A DNA stretch of 64,000 nucleotides from Streptomyces sp. (GCF_019510245.1 NZ_JAEKKT010000136.1:1-64000), one strand, 5' to 3'. Counted from the first letter of the stretch, positions 1-9,535 are shown. Program-made: numbers and translations. Notes: generated by a model from the sequence alone, not told the origin.

Positions 1-1362
1 CGCCGTCCGCGATCCGCGACCTCGGCGACAAGGTCGCGGCCCGGCACATCGCCCAGCGCGCCGGCGCCCCGCTGGTGGCCGGCACCCCGGACCCGGTGAG
101 CGGTGCGGACGAGGTCGTGGCCTTCGCCGAGGAGCACGGCCTGCCGATCGCCATCAAGGCGGCCTTCGGCGGCGGCGGGCGCGGCCTGAAGGTCGCCCGC
201 ACCCTCGAAGAGGTCCCGGAGCTGTACGACTCCGCCGTCCGTGAGGCGGTGGCCGCCTTCGGACGCGGCGAGTGCTTCGTGGAGCGCTACCTGGACCGCC
301 CCCGGCACGTGGAGACCCAGTGCCTGGCCGACACCCACGGCAACGTGGTGGTCGTCTCCACCCGCGACTGCTCGCTGCAGCGCCGCCACCAGAAGCTGGT
401 CGAGGAGGCCCCCGCGCCGTTCCTCTCCGAGGCCCAGCTCGCCGAGCTGTACCGCGCCTCCAAGGCCATCCTCAAGGAGGCCGGGTACGTCGGCGCGGGC
501 ACCTGCGAGTTCCTGGTCGGCCAGGACGGCACGATCTCCTTCCTGGAGGTCAACACCCGCCTCCAGGTCGAGCACCCGGTGACCGAGGAGGTCGCCGGCA
601 TCGACCTGGTCCGCGAGATGTTCCGGACCCGCCCCCGGCACCGTCACCCGCTTCGACGCCCCCTCCGGCCCCGGTGTCCGCCTGGACGCGGGCGTGGAGG
701 CCGGCTCGGTCATCGGCCCCGCCTGGGACTCCCTCCTGGCCAAGCTGATCGTCACCGGCCGCACCCGCGCGGAGGCCCTGCAGCGGGCCGCCCGCGCCCT
801 GGACGAGTTCCAGGTCGAGGGCATGGCCACGGCGATCCCGTTCCACCGCGTCGTCGTCCGCGACCCCGCGTTCGCCCCCGAGCTGACCGGCTCCGAGGAC
901 CCCTTCACGGTCCACACCCGCTGGATCGAGACCGAGTTCGTCAACGAGATCAAGCCCTTCACCGCCCCGGCCGACGCCGAGGCCGAGGAGGAGACCGGCC
1001 GCGAGACGGTCGTCGTCGAGGTCGGCGGCAAGCGCCTGGAGGTCTCCCTGCCGGCGTCCCTGGGCATGACCCTGGCCCGCACCGGCCTCGCCGCCGGCGC
1101 CAAGCCCAAGCGCCGCGCCGCCAAGAAGTCCGGCCCGGCCGCCTCCGGCGACACCCTCGCCTCGCCCATGCAGGGCACGATCGTGAAGGTCGCGGTCGAG
1201 GAGGGCCAGGAGGTCAAGGAGGGCGACCTGATCGTCGTACTCGAGGCGATGAAGATGGAGCAGCCCCTCAACGCCCACAAGTCCGGCACCGTCAAGGGCC
1301 TCGCCGCCGAGGTCGGCGCCTCCCTCACCTCCGGCGCCGTGATCTGCGAGATCAAGGACTGA
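1..1362 (+). pseudogene. accA2: Acetyl-/propionyl-CoA carboxylase biotin-carrying alpha subunit (AccA2-like), 5' truncated by window, internal frameshifting deletion
   Basis: The ATP-dependent biotin carboxylase/BCCP subunit supplies carboxybiotin to acyl-CoA carboxylase beta subunits, giving malonyl-CoA and methylmalonyl-CoA. The gene enters the window in frame at base 3. The ATP-grasp glycine loop GGGGRGLK and the biotin-carboxylase motif [15 protein letters not shown] read through to REMFR near 629. The reading frame then shifts: the continuation [16 protein letters not shown] is in another frame from about 628, and runs through the BCCP domain with the biotinylation motif EAMKMEQ (1243-1263) to the stop at 1360-1362. 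Compared with AccA2 as I remember it, about 33 residues (IADGEELGYDD...GRGFL) are missing, roughly 100 bp and not a multiple of three. This subunit is usually essential, so an assembly or sequencing deletion is as likely as a true mutation. Confidence 0.85.
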
Positions 1363-1696
1363 CGCCACCCCGCACCACACCGCCCGGCGAACATCACCCG
1401 TTCGCCGGGCGGGCCTGGGCATCGGCACCCGCTACCGCCACTTCCCGACCGGCCCGCCCTGATGAGCGCGGTCTTCGAGGACGCGGCGCGTGAAATCCCG
1501 TCCAGGGCCCGCGAGTTGCCGCCCTGTCCCGCTGCGGCACCCCGATGCGGGAGGCGGGAGCGGCCCTGCCGGCGTGAGCTCAGAAAGCGGGCACGGTACG
1601 GGCCGACGTACAGATGACCGGCCTGCTCCGACTCACCCGCGCCATCGCCCTGGCAGCGGAGGAGTCACCGGGAGACCCGGCCTCAGACGGAAGCAC

Positions 1697-1740
1697 TGCC
1701 CCCTTAGGGGCGTGGGGAACGGCGCGAGCAACCACACACG
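1697..1740. repeat. Degenerate copy of dispersed 3'-end repeat
   Basis: Contains CCCTTAGGGGCGTGGGGAAC followed by a GCGCGAGCAACCACA-like tail. It is a diverged copy of the element seen at 6.2, 19.4, 24.9, 28.6, 30.9 and 56.9 kb. It lies between the 3' ends of accA2 (+) and the DeoR gene (-). Apart from this element I see no gene in the 433 bp between 1363 and 1795. Confidence 0.6.
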
Positions 1741-1795
1741 ACCCGCACCCACCCATCCACATGGACCCCCACGGCGCCTGGGCCCGCAGGCCCCC

Positions 1796-2764
1796 TCACC
1801 GCCGCCGCATATCGGCGACCCGCCCCCGCTCGGCCGCCGACGGCGGCTCTCCCTGGAGCATCGAGGCCGACCGCAGCCCCGCAGCCCCCGGCCCCTGACT
1901 CCGCCGCGGCCCCGGCAGGGCGACGTCCCGACGCTGTTGATGCTGCTGGCGCGCCGGGACCTGATCACCCCCCGGGTTTCCGGACGCCCCGGCCACGGCG
2001 ATCTGCACCCCCTGGTCGGCCAGGGCCTGCAGCTCGGTGCCCGCGCGGTCGTCGTGGGGTGGCGGCTCGTCGGTGACCAGCCGGGTGATGACGTCGGTCG
2101 GCACGGTCTGGAACATCGTGTCCGTACCGAGCTTGGTGTGGTCGGCGAGGATGACCACCTCCGCGGCGGCCTGCACCAGCGCGCGGTCGACGGACGCCGA
2201 CAGCATGTTGGACGTGGACAGCCCCCGCTCGGCCGTCAGGCCGCTCCCCGACAGGAAGGCCTTCGACACGCGCAGGCCCTGCAGGGACTGCTCCGCACCG
2301 GAGCCGACGAGCGCGTAGTTGGAGCCCCGGAGGGTCCCGCCGGTCATCACGACCTCGACCCGGTTGGCGTGGGCCAGCGCCTGCGCCACCAGCAGCGAGT
2401 TGGTGACGACGGTCAGGCCGGGCACTCTCGCCAGCCGGCGGGCGAGTTCCTGCGTGGTGGTACCCGCACCGACCACGATGGCCTCGCCCTCTTCGACGAG
2501 GCCCGCGGCGAGATCGGCGATGGCCGTCTTCTCGGCGGTCGCGAGATGGGATTTCTGCGGAAAGCCGGACTCCCGCGTGAACCCGCCCGGCAGTACCGCA
2601 CCGCCGTGCCGGCGGTCGAGGAGTCCTTCTGCCTCCAGTGCGCGCACGTCCCGCCGTACGGTCACTTCGGAGGTCTGGACGACGCGGGCGAGCTCACGGA
2701 GCGACACGGCCCCGTTCGCTCGCACCATTTCGAGGATCAATTGGCGACGTTCTGCAGCGAACAC
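1796..2764 (-). CDS. DeoR/GlpR-family transcriptional regulator
   Basis: A sugar-phosphate-sensing repressor family. Residues 1-60 hold the DeoR winged helix-turn-helix (RRQLILEMVRANGAVSLREL, then VVQTSEVTVRRDVRALEAEG). Residues about 75-240 form the DeoRC sensor domain (VGAGTTTQELARRL, VVTNSLLVA, ILADHTKLG). At 322 aa it is about 70 residues longer than typical members. The C-terminal tail from about residue 250 is low-complexity (QQHQQRR, PGPRR) and probably disordered. The ATG at 2764 directly opens the HTH, so the start is secure. It is the only DeoR-type gene in a window rich in deoxynucleoside catabolism, so it is one candidate for the regulator of that set. The CTACGCGCGTAG palindrome is not in its own upstream region, so the link is only inferred. 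Confidence 0.9.
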   Translation of the reverse strand: MFAAERRQLILEMVRANGAVSLRELARVVQTSEVTVRRDVRALEAEGLLDRRHGGAVLPGGFTRESGFPQKSHLATAEKTAIADLAAGLVEEGEAIVVGAGTTTQELARRLARVPGLTVVTNSLLVAQALAHANRVEVVMTGGTLRGSNYALVGSGAEQSLQGLRVSKAFLSGSGLTAERGLSTSNMLSASVDRALVQAAAEVVILADHTKLGTDTMFQTVPTDVITRLVTDEPPPHDDRAGTELQALADQGVQIAVAGASGNPGGDQVPARQQHQQRRDVALPGPRRSQGPGAAGLRSASMLQGEPPSAAERGRVADMRRR

Positions 2765-2791
2765 GAAACTGACAGTAACCCCAACGACCGT

Positions 2792-2839
2792 CTGCTTTCA
2801 GCAGTTTGCGCCGAATAGCAGAAGTTGTTCGCACAGCAG
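2792..2839. promoter_or_regulatory. AGCAG repeats upstream of DeoR gene, possible autoregulatory site
   Basis: CTGCT-TTC-AGCAG forms an inverted repeat at 2792-2804, and AGCAG recurs at 2817-2821 and 2835-2839, spaced 17-18 bp. They lie 28-75 bp upstream of the DeoR start. Repeated short half-sites are common at DeoR-family operators. No functional evidence is available from sequence alone. Confidence 0.3.
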
Positions 2840-2930
2840 GGTCAGGAGTGGTATAGGGCCTACCCCGCCCGACTATGCCGTACGCATGTCCGACAACTCC
2901 CCGTGACCAGCGGGGAGTCGGTTCCGGCCG

Positions 2931-4379
2931 TCAGACCTCGCTGCCGGTCTTCCGGGTGTGCAACTGCCGCGCCACCTCGGCGATCGACCCCGAAAGGGAG
3001 GGGTACACGGTGAACGCGTTCGCGATCTGTTCGACCGTCAGATTGTTGTCGACGGCGATCGAGATCGGATGGATCAGCTCCGAGGCCCGCGGCGAGACGA
3101 CCACGCCGCCCACCACGATGCCGGTCCCCGGCCGGCAGAACATCTTCACGAAGCCGTCCCGGATGCCCTGCATCTTCGCGCGCGGGTTGCGCAGCAGCGG
3201 CAGCTTCACGACCCGGGCGTCGATCTTGCCGGCGTCCACGTCGGCCTGCGTGTACCCCACCGTCGCGATCTCCGGGTCGGTGAAGACGTTCGACGACACG
3301 GTCTTCAGGTTCAGCGGGGCCACCGCGTCACCGAGGAAGTGGTACATCGCGATCCGCCCCTGCATGGCGGCCACCGACGCCAGCGCGAACACACCCGTCA
3401 CGTCACCGGCGGCGTACACCCCCGGAGCCGTGGTCCGCGACACCTTGTCGGTCCAGATGTGCCCGGAGTCGCGCAGCTTCACGCCGGCCTCCTCCAGGCC
3501 CAGCCCCGCACTGTTCGGAATGGCACCGACGGCCATCAGGCAGTGCGACCCGCTGATGACCCGCCCGTCCGCGAGCGTCACCTCGACCCGGCCCCCGACC
3601 CGCTTGGCCGCGGCCGCCCGCGAACGCGCCATGACGTTCATGCCGCGCCGCCGGAACACGTCCTCCAGGACGGCGGCCGCGTCCGGGTCCTCACCCGGCA
3701 GCACCCGGTCCCGGGACGACACCAGAGTGACCCTGGACCCCAGCGCCTGGTAGGCACCGGCGAACTCGGCACCGGTCACACCCGACCCGACCACGATCAG
3801 TTCTTCGGGCAGCTCGGTGAGGTCGTAGACCTGGGTCCAGTTCAGGATGCGCTCGCCGTCGGGCTGCGCGTCGGGCACCTCCCGCGGATGCCCGCCGGTC
3901 GCGATCAGCACCGCATCGGCGACGAGCGTCTCCTCGCTCCCGTCGGCGGCCGCGACGACGACCTTCCGCGACCCGTCCAGGGCCTGCATGCCCTCCAGCC
4001 GCCCCCGCCCCCGCATGACCCGCGCACCCGCACGCGTCACCGAAGCCGTGATGTCGTGCGACTGCGCCAGCGCCAGCCGCTTCACACGCCGGTTGACCTT
4101 CCCCAGATCAACACCCACCACCCGGGCCGCCTGCTCCAGCGGCGGGGTGTCATCGGCGACGATGATCCCCAATTCCTCGTACGACGAATCGAAGGTCGTC
4201 ATGACCTCGGCCGTAGCGATAAGGGTCTTCGACGGCACGCAGTCGGTCAGTACCGACGCTCCGCCCAGACCGTCGCAGTCGACGACGGTCACCTCCGCGC
4301 CGAGCTGCGCGGCCACCAGCGCCGCTTCATAGCCGCCGGGTCCGCCACCGATGATCACGATCCGAGTCACGTACTCCAT
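2931..4379 (-). CDS. FAD-dependent NAD(P)H-quinone/disulfide reductase family protein (LpdA-like)
   Basis: Soluble two-dinucleotide-binding flavoprotein of about 482 aa. The FAD-binding GxGxxG is at the N terminus (IVIIGGGPGGYEAALVAAQ). The NAD(P)-binding fold follows at about residues 185-215 (LIVVGSGVTGAEFAGAYQ), then the second FAD motif VYAAGDVTGVFALASVA and a C-terminal dimerisation domain (NVFTDPEIATVGYTQADVDA). The active-site disulfide region reads GASVLTDCVPSK: only one cysteine is present where lipoamide dehydrogenases have CxxxxC. That agrees with actinobacterial LpdA-type NAD(P)H:quinone reductases rather than true disulfide reductases. The ATG giving MEYVTRIVIIGG was chosen; GTG four codons downstream is possible. 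It is transcribed toward the DeoR gene, about 165 bp away. Confidence 0.9.
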   Translation of the reverse strand: MEYVTRIVIIGGGPGGYEAALVAAQLGAEVTVVDCDGLGGASVLTDCVPSKTLIATAEVMTTFDSSYEELGIIVADDTPPLEQAARVVGVDLGKVNRRVKRLALAQSHDITASVTRAGARVMRGRGRLEGMQALDGSRKVVVAAADGSEETLVADAVLIATGGHPREVPDAQPDGERILNWTQVYDLTELPEELIVVGSGVTGAEFAGAYQALGSRVTLVSSRDRVLPGEDPDAAAVLEDVFRRRGMNVMARSRAAAAKRVGGRVEVTLADGRVISGSHCLMAVGAIPNSAGLGLEEAGVKLRDSGHIWTDKVSRTTAPGVYAAGDVTGVFALASVAAMQGRIAMYHFLGDAVAPLNLKTVSSNVFTDPEIATVGYTQADVDAGKIDARVVKLPLLRNPRAKMQGIRDGFVKMFCRPGTGIVVGGVVVSPRASELIHPISIAVDNNLTVEQIANAFTVYPSLSGSIAEVARQLHTRKTGSEV

Positions 4380-4475
4380 TGTCCCGCACGCTTCAAGGTG
4401 CCACTGCCCGGGGCCGCCACCCGGCGCCGCCTGGGACGGGAGTGGCACCCGGGACGGCTGCCGTACCCTCTCCCC

Positions 4476-4916
4476 ATGTCGTCGCTCTACGCCGCGTACG
4501 CCGGCAATCTCGACGCGCGGCTGATGTCCCGCCGCGCCCCGCACTCGCCCCTGCGCGCCACCGGGTGGCTGAACGGATGGCGGCTGACCTTCGGCGGCGA
4601 GCAGATGGGCTGGGAGGGCGCCCTGGCGACGATCGTCGAGGACCCGATGTCCCAGGTCTTCGTCGGTCTCTACGACATCGCGCCGATGGACGAGGAGTCC
4701 ATGGACCGCTGGGAAGGCGTCGGCCTGGGCATCTACCGCCGCGCACGCGTGCGCGTGCACACCCTGGAGGGCGAGGAGACGGCCTGGCTCTACGTCCTCG
4801 ACGGCTACGAGGGCGGCCTGCCCTCGGCCCGCTACCTGGGCGAGATCGCGGACGCGGCGGAGTCCGCGGGTGCACCACACGATTACGTGATGGAGCTGCG
4901 CAAGCGGCCCTGCTGA
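4476..4916 (+). CDS. Gamma-glutamylcyclotransferase-fold protein
   Basis: Small 146-aa protein of the GGCT/AIG2-like family, which forms 5-oxoproline from gamma-glutamyl compounds or acts on gamma-glutamylamines. The N-terminal YAAYAGNLD corresponds to the substrate-binding YG(S/T)N loop of the family. It is followed by FGGEQMGWEGALATIVEDP and the VFVGLYDIAPMDEESMDRWEG segment, where the conserved acidic residue lies. It is divergent from the flavoprotein gene, with a 96-bp gap. The ATG at 4476 starts the domain exactly. Confidence 0.85.
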   Translation: MSSLYAAYAGNLDARLMSRRAPHSPLRATGWLNGWRLTFGGEQMGWEGALATIVEDPMSQVFVGLYDIAPMDEESMDRWEGVGLGIYRRARVRVHTLEGEETAWLYVLDGYEGGLPSARYLGEIADAAESAGAPHDYVMELRKRPC

Positions 4917-4965
4917 GACGCCGCGTCCCTACACTTGTGTGACCGACGCACCAACGGGAGAGCAG

Positions 4966-5244
4966 ATGTCCCCCACCACGTACGACGTCTACTACACCGT
5001 GCAGGCCGCGGCCGCCCGCGACCGGCTGGAGGACCGTCAGCGCATCGCGTTCGACAAGGGCATCGCCCTCCTCGCCCGCGACCCCTTCCTCTCCGTGTCC
5101 CGCCCCATAAGCTCCACGGGCGACGACCGGACCATCCGCCTCACCCAGAACGTCCTCGTTGAGTACACGGTCAGCCGTGGCCGCCTGCTGATCTTCATCG
5201 TCGAGGTCTTCAACGACAAGGACGTCCTCGTCACCGAGGAGTGA
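4966..5244 (+). CDS. RelE/ParE-like small protein, toxin-fold
   Basis: Protein of 92 aa with a RelE-like layout: an N-terminal helix pair ([20 protein letters not shown]), then strands ([31 protein letters not shown]). No antitoxin gene is adjacent, so it may be an orphan or have another function; such orphans are common in Streptomyces. The start ATG at 4966 is preceded by GGGAGAG at good spacing, and is preferred over the in-frame GTG at 4939. Confidence 0.75.
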   Translation: MSPTTYDVYYTVQAAAARDRLEDRQRIAFDKGIALLARDPFLSVSRPISSTGDDRTIRLTQNVLVEYTVSRGRLLIFIVEVFNDKDVLVTEE

Positions 5245-5355
5245 CCGCACTCCGAAAGCAGCAAGACCTCTCACAGCAACCACAAAGGTTGCCGGCGCCA
5301 CCGTCCCTCGTCGGAAACGACAAGACAACGATCGCAATCCCATGAGCTCCGTCAT

Positions 5356-5367
5356 CTACGCGCGTAG
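5356..5367. promoter_or_regulatory. CTACGCGCGTAG operator, site 1 (purine nucleoside phosphorylase)
   Basis: Perfect 12-bp palindrome centred at 5361/5362, ending 26 bp before the PNP start codon. A -10-like TACTCT follows at 5380-5385, so transcription would begin at or next to the GTG. It is one of six copies in the window, all upstream of nucleoside genes. Confidence 0.8.
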
Positions 5368-5392
5368 GCCAGGACCGGCTACTCTCATCCGC

Positions 5393-6217
5393 GTGAACGC
5401 ATCTCTCCTTCCGGACGACATCCAGGGCGACCCCCACGCCGCCGCCGACGCGGCCGCCGCCCGCCTGCGCGAGCTCACGGGCGCCGACACCCACGACGTC
5501 GCCCTCGTGATGGGCTCCGGCTGGGCGCCGGCCGTCGACGCCCTGGGCGCTCCCGACGCCGAGTTCCAGGTCACCGAGCTGCCCGGCTTCCCGCCGCCGG
5601 CCGTAGCGGGACACGGCGGCAAGATCCGCTCGTACGCCTCCGGCGACAAGCGCGCGCTGGTCTTTCTGGGCCGCACGCACTACTACGAGGGCCGGGGGGT
5701 CGCCGCCGTCGCCCACGGCGTCCGCACCGCCGTGGCCGCCGGCTGCAAGACGATCATCCTCACCAACGGCTGCGGCGGCCTGCGCGAGGGCATGCGTCCC
5801 GGCCAGCCGGTCCTCATCAGCGACCACATCAACCTGACGGCGACCTCCCCCATCATCGGCGCCAACTTCGTCGACCTCACCGACCTCTACTCCCCCCGCC
5901 TGCGCGCCCTGTGCAAGGAGATCGACCCCAGCCTCGAAGAGGGCGTCTACGCGCAGTTCCCCGGCCCGCACTACGAGACGCCGGCCGAGATCCGCATGGC
6001 CCGCGTGATCGGGGCGGACCTGGTGGGCATGTCGACGGTCCTCGAGGCGATCGCTGCGCGCGAGGCGGGCGCCGAGGTCCTCGGCATCTCCCTCGTCACC
6101 AACCTCGCCGCGGGCATGACCGGCGAGCCCCTCAACCACGAGGAGGTCCTCCAGGCGGGCCGCGACTCGGCGGCACGCATGGGCCAGCTGCTGGCCCAGG
6201 TGCTGGGCAGGCTCTGA
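5393..6217 (+). CDS. Purine-nucleoside phosphorylase
   Basis: Trimeric-type (class I) PNP of 274 aa. It phosphorolyses inosine, guanosine and deoxy forms to base plus (deoxy)ribose-1-phosphate. Family motifs: phosphate-binding VMGSGWAP near residue 40, [52 protein letters not shown] and TNLAAGM. The GTG at 5393 (VNASLLPDD) is chosen because it fits the known Streptomyces N terminus and lies just after the operator and a -10-like hexamer. An upstream in-frame ATG at 5342 would place the operator inside the coding region. The product sugar phosphate feeds the mutase encoded next and then DeoC. Confidence 0.93.
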   Translation: MNASLLPDDIQGDPHAAADAAAARLRELTGADTHDVALVMGSGWAPAVDALGAPDAEFQVTELPGFPPPAVAGHGGKIRSYASGDKRALVFLGRTHYYEGRGVAAVAHGVRTAVAAGCKTIILTNGCGGLREGMRPGQPVLISDHINLTATSPIIGANFVDLTDLYSPRLRALCKEIDPSLEEGVYAQFPGPHYETPAEIRMARVIGADLVGMSTVLEAIAAREAGAEVLGISLVTNLAAGMTGEPLNHEEVLQAGRDSAARMGQLLAQVLGRL

Positions 6218-6218
6218 G

Positions 6219-6285
6219 GTCGCGCAGTTCCTCCCCCAGCCTCCGGCCGGGGGTGCCCCCAGCGCCCCTTACGGGGCACTGCAGC
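6219..6285. repeat. Dispersed 3'-end repeat, copy with AGCGCCCC/GGGGC hairpin
   Basis: Consists of GTCGCGCAGTTCCTCCCCCA, a GCCTCCGGCCGGGGG hairpin arm, and AGCGCCCCTTACGGGGCAC, immediately after the PNP stop. The rest of the 6286-6542 gap is GC-rich with no recognisable gene. Confidence 0.75.
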
Positions 6286-6542
6286 CACCGTCGACAGACA
6301 GACCTGGCCCCCGCCCCCGCAGCGCTGAAGCCGCCCGCGGTCGGAAGGGGACGGGGTGGGGAGTTCCCGCCCGCAGTGGCCGGCGTCGGTCGGCCCGTAC
6401 GGCACGAGAGACAGCACCGCCGGTCCGAGGACGGGGACTCCCCGCCCCGGCCCCGACCCACCACCACCCGTAGGCGCTACGCGCACCCCCACCGAAGCCG
6501 CGGATGCGCCGCAGGCACACCACGAGAGGTTGGACGACGACC

Positions 6543-8180
6543 GTGCACGACGATCTCATCGCCCGGGCCCGAGCCTGGCAGACCGAGGACCCCGACCCGG
6601 AGACCCGCGACGAGCTCGGCAAGCTCATCGACTCCGGCGACCTCACCGAACTGTCCGCCCGCTTCAGCGGCACCCTCCAGTTCGGCACCGCGGGCCTCCG
6701 CGGCGAACTCGGCGCCGGCCCGATGCGCATGAACCGCTCCGTCGTCATCCGCGCCGCCGCCGGCCTCGCCGCGTACCTGAAGAGCCACGGCCACGGCACC
6801 GACACCGGCACCGTCGTCATCGGCTACGACGCCCGCCACAAGTCCGCCGACTTCGCCCGCGACACCGCGGCCGTCATGACCGGCGCCGGCCTCAAGGCCG
6901 TCGTACTCCCCCGCCCCCTCCCCACCCCCGTCCTCGCGTTCGCCATACGGCACCTCGGCGCGGTCGCCGGCGTGGAGGTCACCGCCAGCCACAACCCGCC
7001 CCGCGACAACGGCTACAAGGTCTACCTCGGCGACGGCTCCCAGATCGTCCCGCCCGCCGACGCCGAGATCGCCGCCGAGATCGAGGCGATCACGACCCTG
7101 CACGACGTCCCCCGCCCCGACACCGGCTGGGAAACCCTCGACGACACGGTCCTGGAGGCCTACCTGGCCCGCACGGACGCCGTCCTGTCCCCGACGTCCC
7201 CCCGCACCGCCCGCACGGTCTACACGGCCATGCACGGCGTCGGCAAGGACACCCTCCTCGCCGCCTTCGCCCGCGCCGGCTTCCCCGCCCCCACCCTCGT
7301 CACCGAGCAGGCCGACCCGGACCCGGACTTCCCGACCGTCGCCTTCCCCAACCCGGAAGAGCCCGGCGCGATGGACCTCGCCTTCGCGAAGGCCCGCGAG
7401 ACCGACCCCGACCTGATCATCGCCAACGACCCCGACGCCGACCGCTGCGCCGCCGCCGTCAAGGACGACGGCGCATGGCGCATGCTCCGCGGCGACGAGG
7501 TCGGCGCCCTCCTCGCCGCCCACCTGGTCCGCCGCGGCGCCACCGGCGTCTTCGCCGAGTCGATCGTCTCCTCCTCCCTCCTCGGCCGCATCGCCGAGAA
7601 GGCGCACCTCCCCTACGAGGAGACCCTCACCGGCTTCAAGTGGATCGCCCGCGTCGACGGCCTGCGCTACGGCTACGAGGAGGCCCTCGGCTACTGCGTC
7701 GACCCCGACGGCGTCCGCGACAAGGACGGCATCACCGCGGCCCTCCTGATCACCGAACTGGCCTCGGTCCTCAAAGAGGAGGGCCGCACCCTCCTCGACC
7801 TCCTCGACGACCTCGCCGTGGAACACGGCCTGCACGCCACCGACCAGCTCTCGGTCCGCGTCGAGGACCTCTCCGTCATCGCCGACGCGATGCGACGCCT
7901 CCGCGAGCACCCCCCGGCCGAACTCGCCGGCCTCCCCGTCACCGGGGCCGAGGACCTCACCCGTGGCACGGACAAGCTGCCCCCCACCGACGGCCTCCGC
8001 TACACCCTCACCGGCGCCCGGGTCGTCGTCCGCCCGAGCGGCACCGAGCCGAAGCTGAAGTGCTACCTGGAGGTGGTGGTCCCGGTGGCCACGCACACCG
8101 ACCTCCCGTCGGCCCGCGCGCAGGCCGCCCGGACCCTGGCCGCGCTCAAGCGGGACCTCTCCACGGCAGCAGGCATCTGA
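6543..8180 (+). CDS. Phosphomannomutase / phosphopentomutase family (alpha-D-phosphohexomutase)
   Basis: Protein of 545 aa with all four phosphohexomutase domains. The active-site phosphoserine loop is TASHNPPRDNGYK, the Mg-binding loop DPDADRC, the sugar-binding loop GDEVGALL with FKWIARVDG and YGYEEALGYC, and the C-terminal phosphate-binding loop RPSGTEPKLK. Its length and position beside PNP suggest a role as a PGM2-like phosphopentomutase converting (deoxy)ribose-1-phosphate to the 5-phosphate for DeoC; this is inference. The GTG at 6543 begins the conserved N terminus. It may be cotranscribed with PNP across a 325-bp gap holding a terminator-like repeat. Confidence 0.9.
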   Translation: MHDDLIARARAWQTEDPDPETRDELGKLIDSGDLTELSARFSGTLQFGTAGLRGELGAGPMRMNRSVVIRAAAGLAAYLKSHGHGTDTGTVVIGYDARHKSADFARDTAAVMTGAGLKAVVLPRPLPTPVLAFAIRHLGAVAGVEVTASHNPPRDNGYKVYLGDGSQIVPPADAEIAAEIEAITTLHDVPRPDTGWETLDDTVLEAYLARTDAVLSPTSPRTARTVYTAMHGVGKDTLLAAFARAGFPAPTLVTEQADPDPDFPTVAFPNPEEPGAMDLAFAKARETDPDLIIANDPDADRCAAAVKDDGAWRMLRGDEVGALLAAHLVRRGATGVFAESIVSSSLLGRIAEKAHLPYEETLTGFKWIARVDGLRYGYEEALGYCVDPDGVRDKDGITAALLITELASVLKEEGRTLLDLLDDLAVEHGLHATDQLSVRVEDLSVIADAMRRLREHPPAELAGLPVTGAEDLTRGTDKLPPTDGLRYTLTGARVVVRPSGTEPKLKCYLEVVVPVATHTDLPSARAQAARTLAALKRDLSTAAGI

Positions 8181-8182
8181 CC

Positions 8183-8233
8183 CCGTAGGGGTGTCCCTCC
8201 TCGTGCCCCTCCCCCAGGGGCACCCCTACGGGT
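8183..8233 (+). terminator. Hairpin after phosphomutase gene
   Basis: CCCGTAGGGGTG (8183-8194) pairs perfectly with CACCCCTACGGG (8222-8233), starting 3 bp after the stop codon. There is no clear U-tract, as is usual in Streptomyces. Confidence 0.7.
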
Positions 8234-8290
8234 GATTTCGCCACGGCGACCGACCCACCCACCGCGCCCCGCCCCGGCTCCCGGGGAACG

Positions 8291-9535
8291 GTGATCCGGT
8301 ACCGCCCGTCCGGTACCGCCCGCCGCAGCCGTCGTACTGGAGCCGCCGTCGTGTCCTCGACCGCCCCCGACACCGCCCCCCACGGGCACATCCCGGGCAC
8401 CCGACGACCCCACCTCCCCACCGCGGCGGTGCCCCGGCACGCCCTGCGCCGGGCGGCTCCCGCACTCACCGCGTACCTCGCCGTACGCCTCACCGGCCTG
8501 GTGGTGTTCGCCGTCTGGGCGCACCGGCGCCACCACGGGGTGTGGCCGATGCTGGCGACGCAGTGGGACTCCCGCTGGTACCTGGGCATCGCGGACCACG
8601 GGTACACCCACACGCTCGGCATCGCGTACGACCACAACAACCTGGCGTTCTTCCCGCTGTACCCGCTCCTGGTCAAGGCCGTCGCGGTGCTGACCCCGGG
8701 CACCCGGGCCAGCACCGGCCTGGCCCTGTCGTGGCTGGCCTCGCTCTTCGCGGCCTGGGGCGTGTTCGCGGTGGGCGACCGGCTGGCCGGCCGCCGGGTC
8801 GGCGTCCTGCTCACGGTCCTCTGGGCGGCGTACCCGGTCGGACTCGTCCAGTGGATGGGCTACACCGAGTCCCTGTTCACGGCGTTCGCCGCGTGGACGC
8901 TGTACGCGGTACTCGCCGAGCGCTGGCTGTACGCGGCGGCCGGCTCGGTCCTGGCCGGCCTGACCCGGCCGACCGGCATCGCCGTGGCCGCCGCCGTCAC
9001 CGTCGCCGCCCTGCTCTCCCTGCGCACCCGCTTCTCCCCGCGCGCCCTGACGGCGGCCCTGGTGGCCCCCCTCGGCTGGTGCGCGTACGTCGGCTGGGTG
9101 GGCGTCAGACTCCGGCGCTGGGACGGCTACTTCGCCGTGCAGCGGATGTGGCACAACGAGCTGGACGGCGGCGCGGAGACCGTGCGCTGGCTGCGGCACC
9201 TGTTCGGGCAGGTCTCGCGCCCGGAGCTGTTCCTGGTCGTGGTGAGCCTGACGATGCTGGCCTCCGTCGTCCTGTTCGGGCTCGCGGTGTGGGACAGGCA
9301 ACCGCTCCCGCTGCTCGTCTTCGCCGGGATCCTGCTGCTGATCGTGGTGGCCAGCGGCGGCGTCTACTTCCCGCGCGCCCGCTTCCTCCTCCCCGGCTTC
9401 CCGCTGCTGCTGCCGGTGGCCGGGTATCTCGCCCGCGCCTCGGCACGCGTACGCGTGCTCGCCCTGACGGCGGCCGTCGCGGGCTCGGCGTACTGCGGGG
9501 CGTACATGCTGCTGGTGTGGCCGAGCGCACCGTGA
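8291..9535 (+). CDS. PIG-V-like integral membrane glycosyltransferase
   Basis: Polytopic membrane protein of about 414 aa. After a 50-residue Pro/Arg/Ala-rich cytoplasmic leader it shows TQWDSRWYLGIADHGY and NNLAFFPLYPLLVK. These are the loop and FFPLYP motifs of PIG-V/GPI mannosyltransferase-2-like and related GT-C enzymes that use polyprenyl-phosphate sugars. About nine to ten hydrophobic segments follow. The acidic residues in TQWDSRW and WMGYTESLF fit GT-C catalytic positions. The acceptor is unknown. The GTG at 8291 is used; GTG at 8351 (VSSTAPDTAP), preceded by TGGAG, is an equally plausible start. Confidence 0.75.
   Translation: MIRYRPSGTARRSRRTGAAVVSSTAPDTAPHGHIPGTRRPHLPTAAVPRHALRRAAPALTAYLAVRLTGLVVFAVWAHRRHHGVWPMLATQWDSRWYLGIADHGYTHTLGIAYDHNNLAFFPLYPLLVKAVAVLTPGTRASTGLALSWLASLFAAWGVFAVGDRLAGRRVGVLLTVLWAAYPVGLVQWMGYTESLFTAFAAWTLYAVLAERWLYAAAGSVLAGLTRPTGIAVAAAVTVAALLSLRTRFSPRALTAALVAPLGWCAYVGWVGVRLRRWDGYFAVQRMWHNELDGGAETVRWLRHLFGQVSRPELFLVVVSLTMLASVVLFGLAVWDRQPLPLLVFAGILLLIVVASGGVYFPRARFLLPGFPLLLPVAGYLARASARVRVLALTAAVAGSAYCGAYMLLVWPSAP

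Noticed and set aside
1490..2818. Long plus-strand open frame of 442 codons
   Set aside because: Antisense shadow of the DeoR gene in high-GC DNA; Arg/Gly/His-rich without family motifs.
4939..4965. Longer start for the RelE-like gene
   Set aside because: The ATG at 4966 has GGGAGAG at proper distance; the upstream GTG has no SD.
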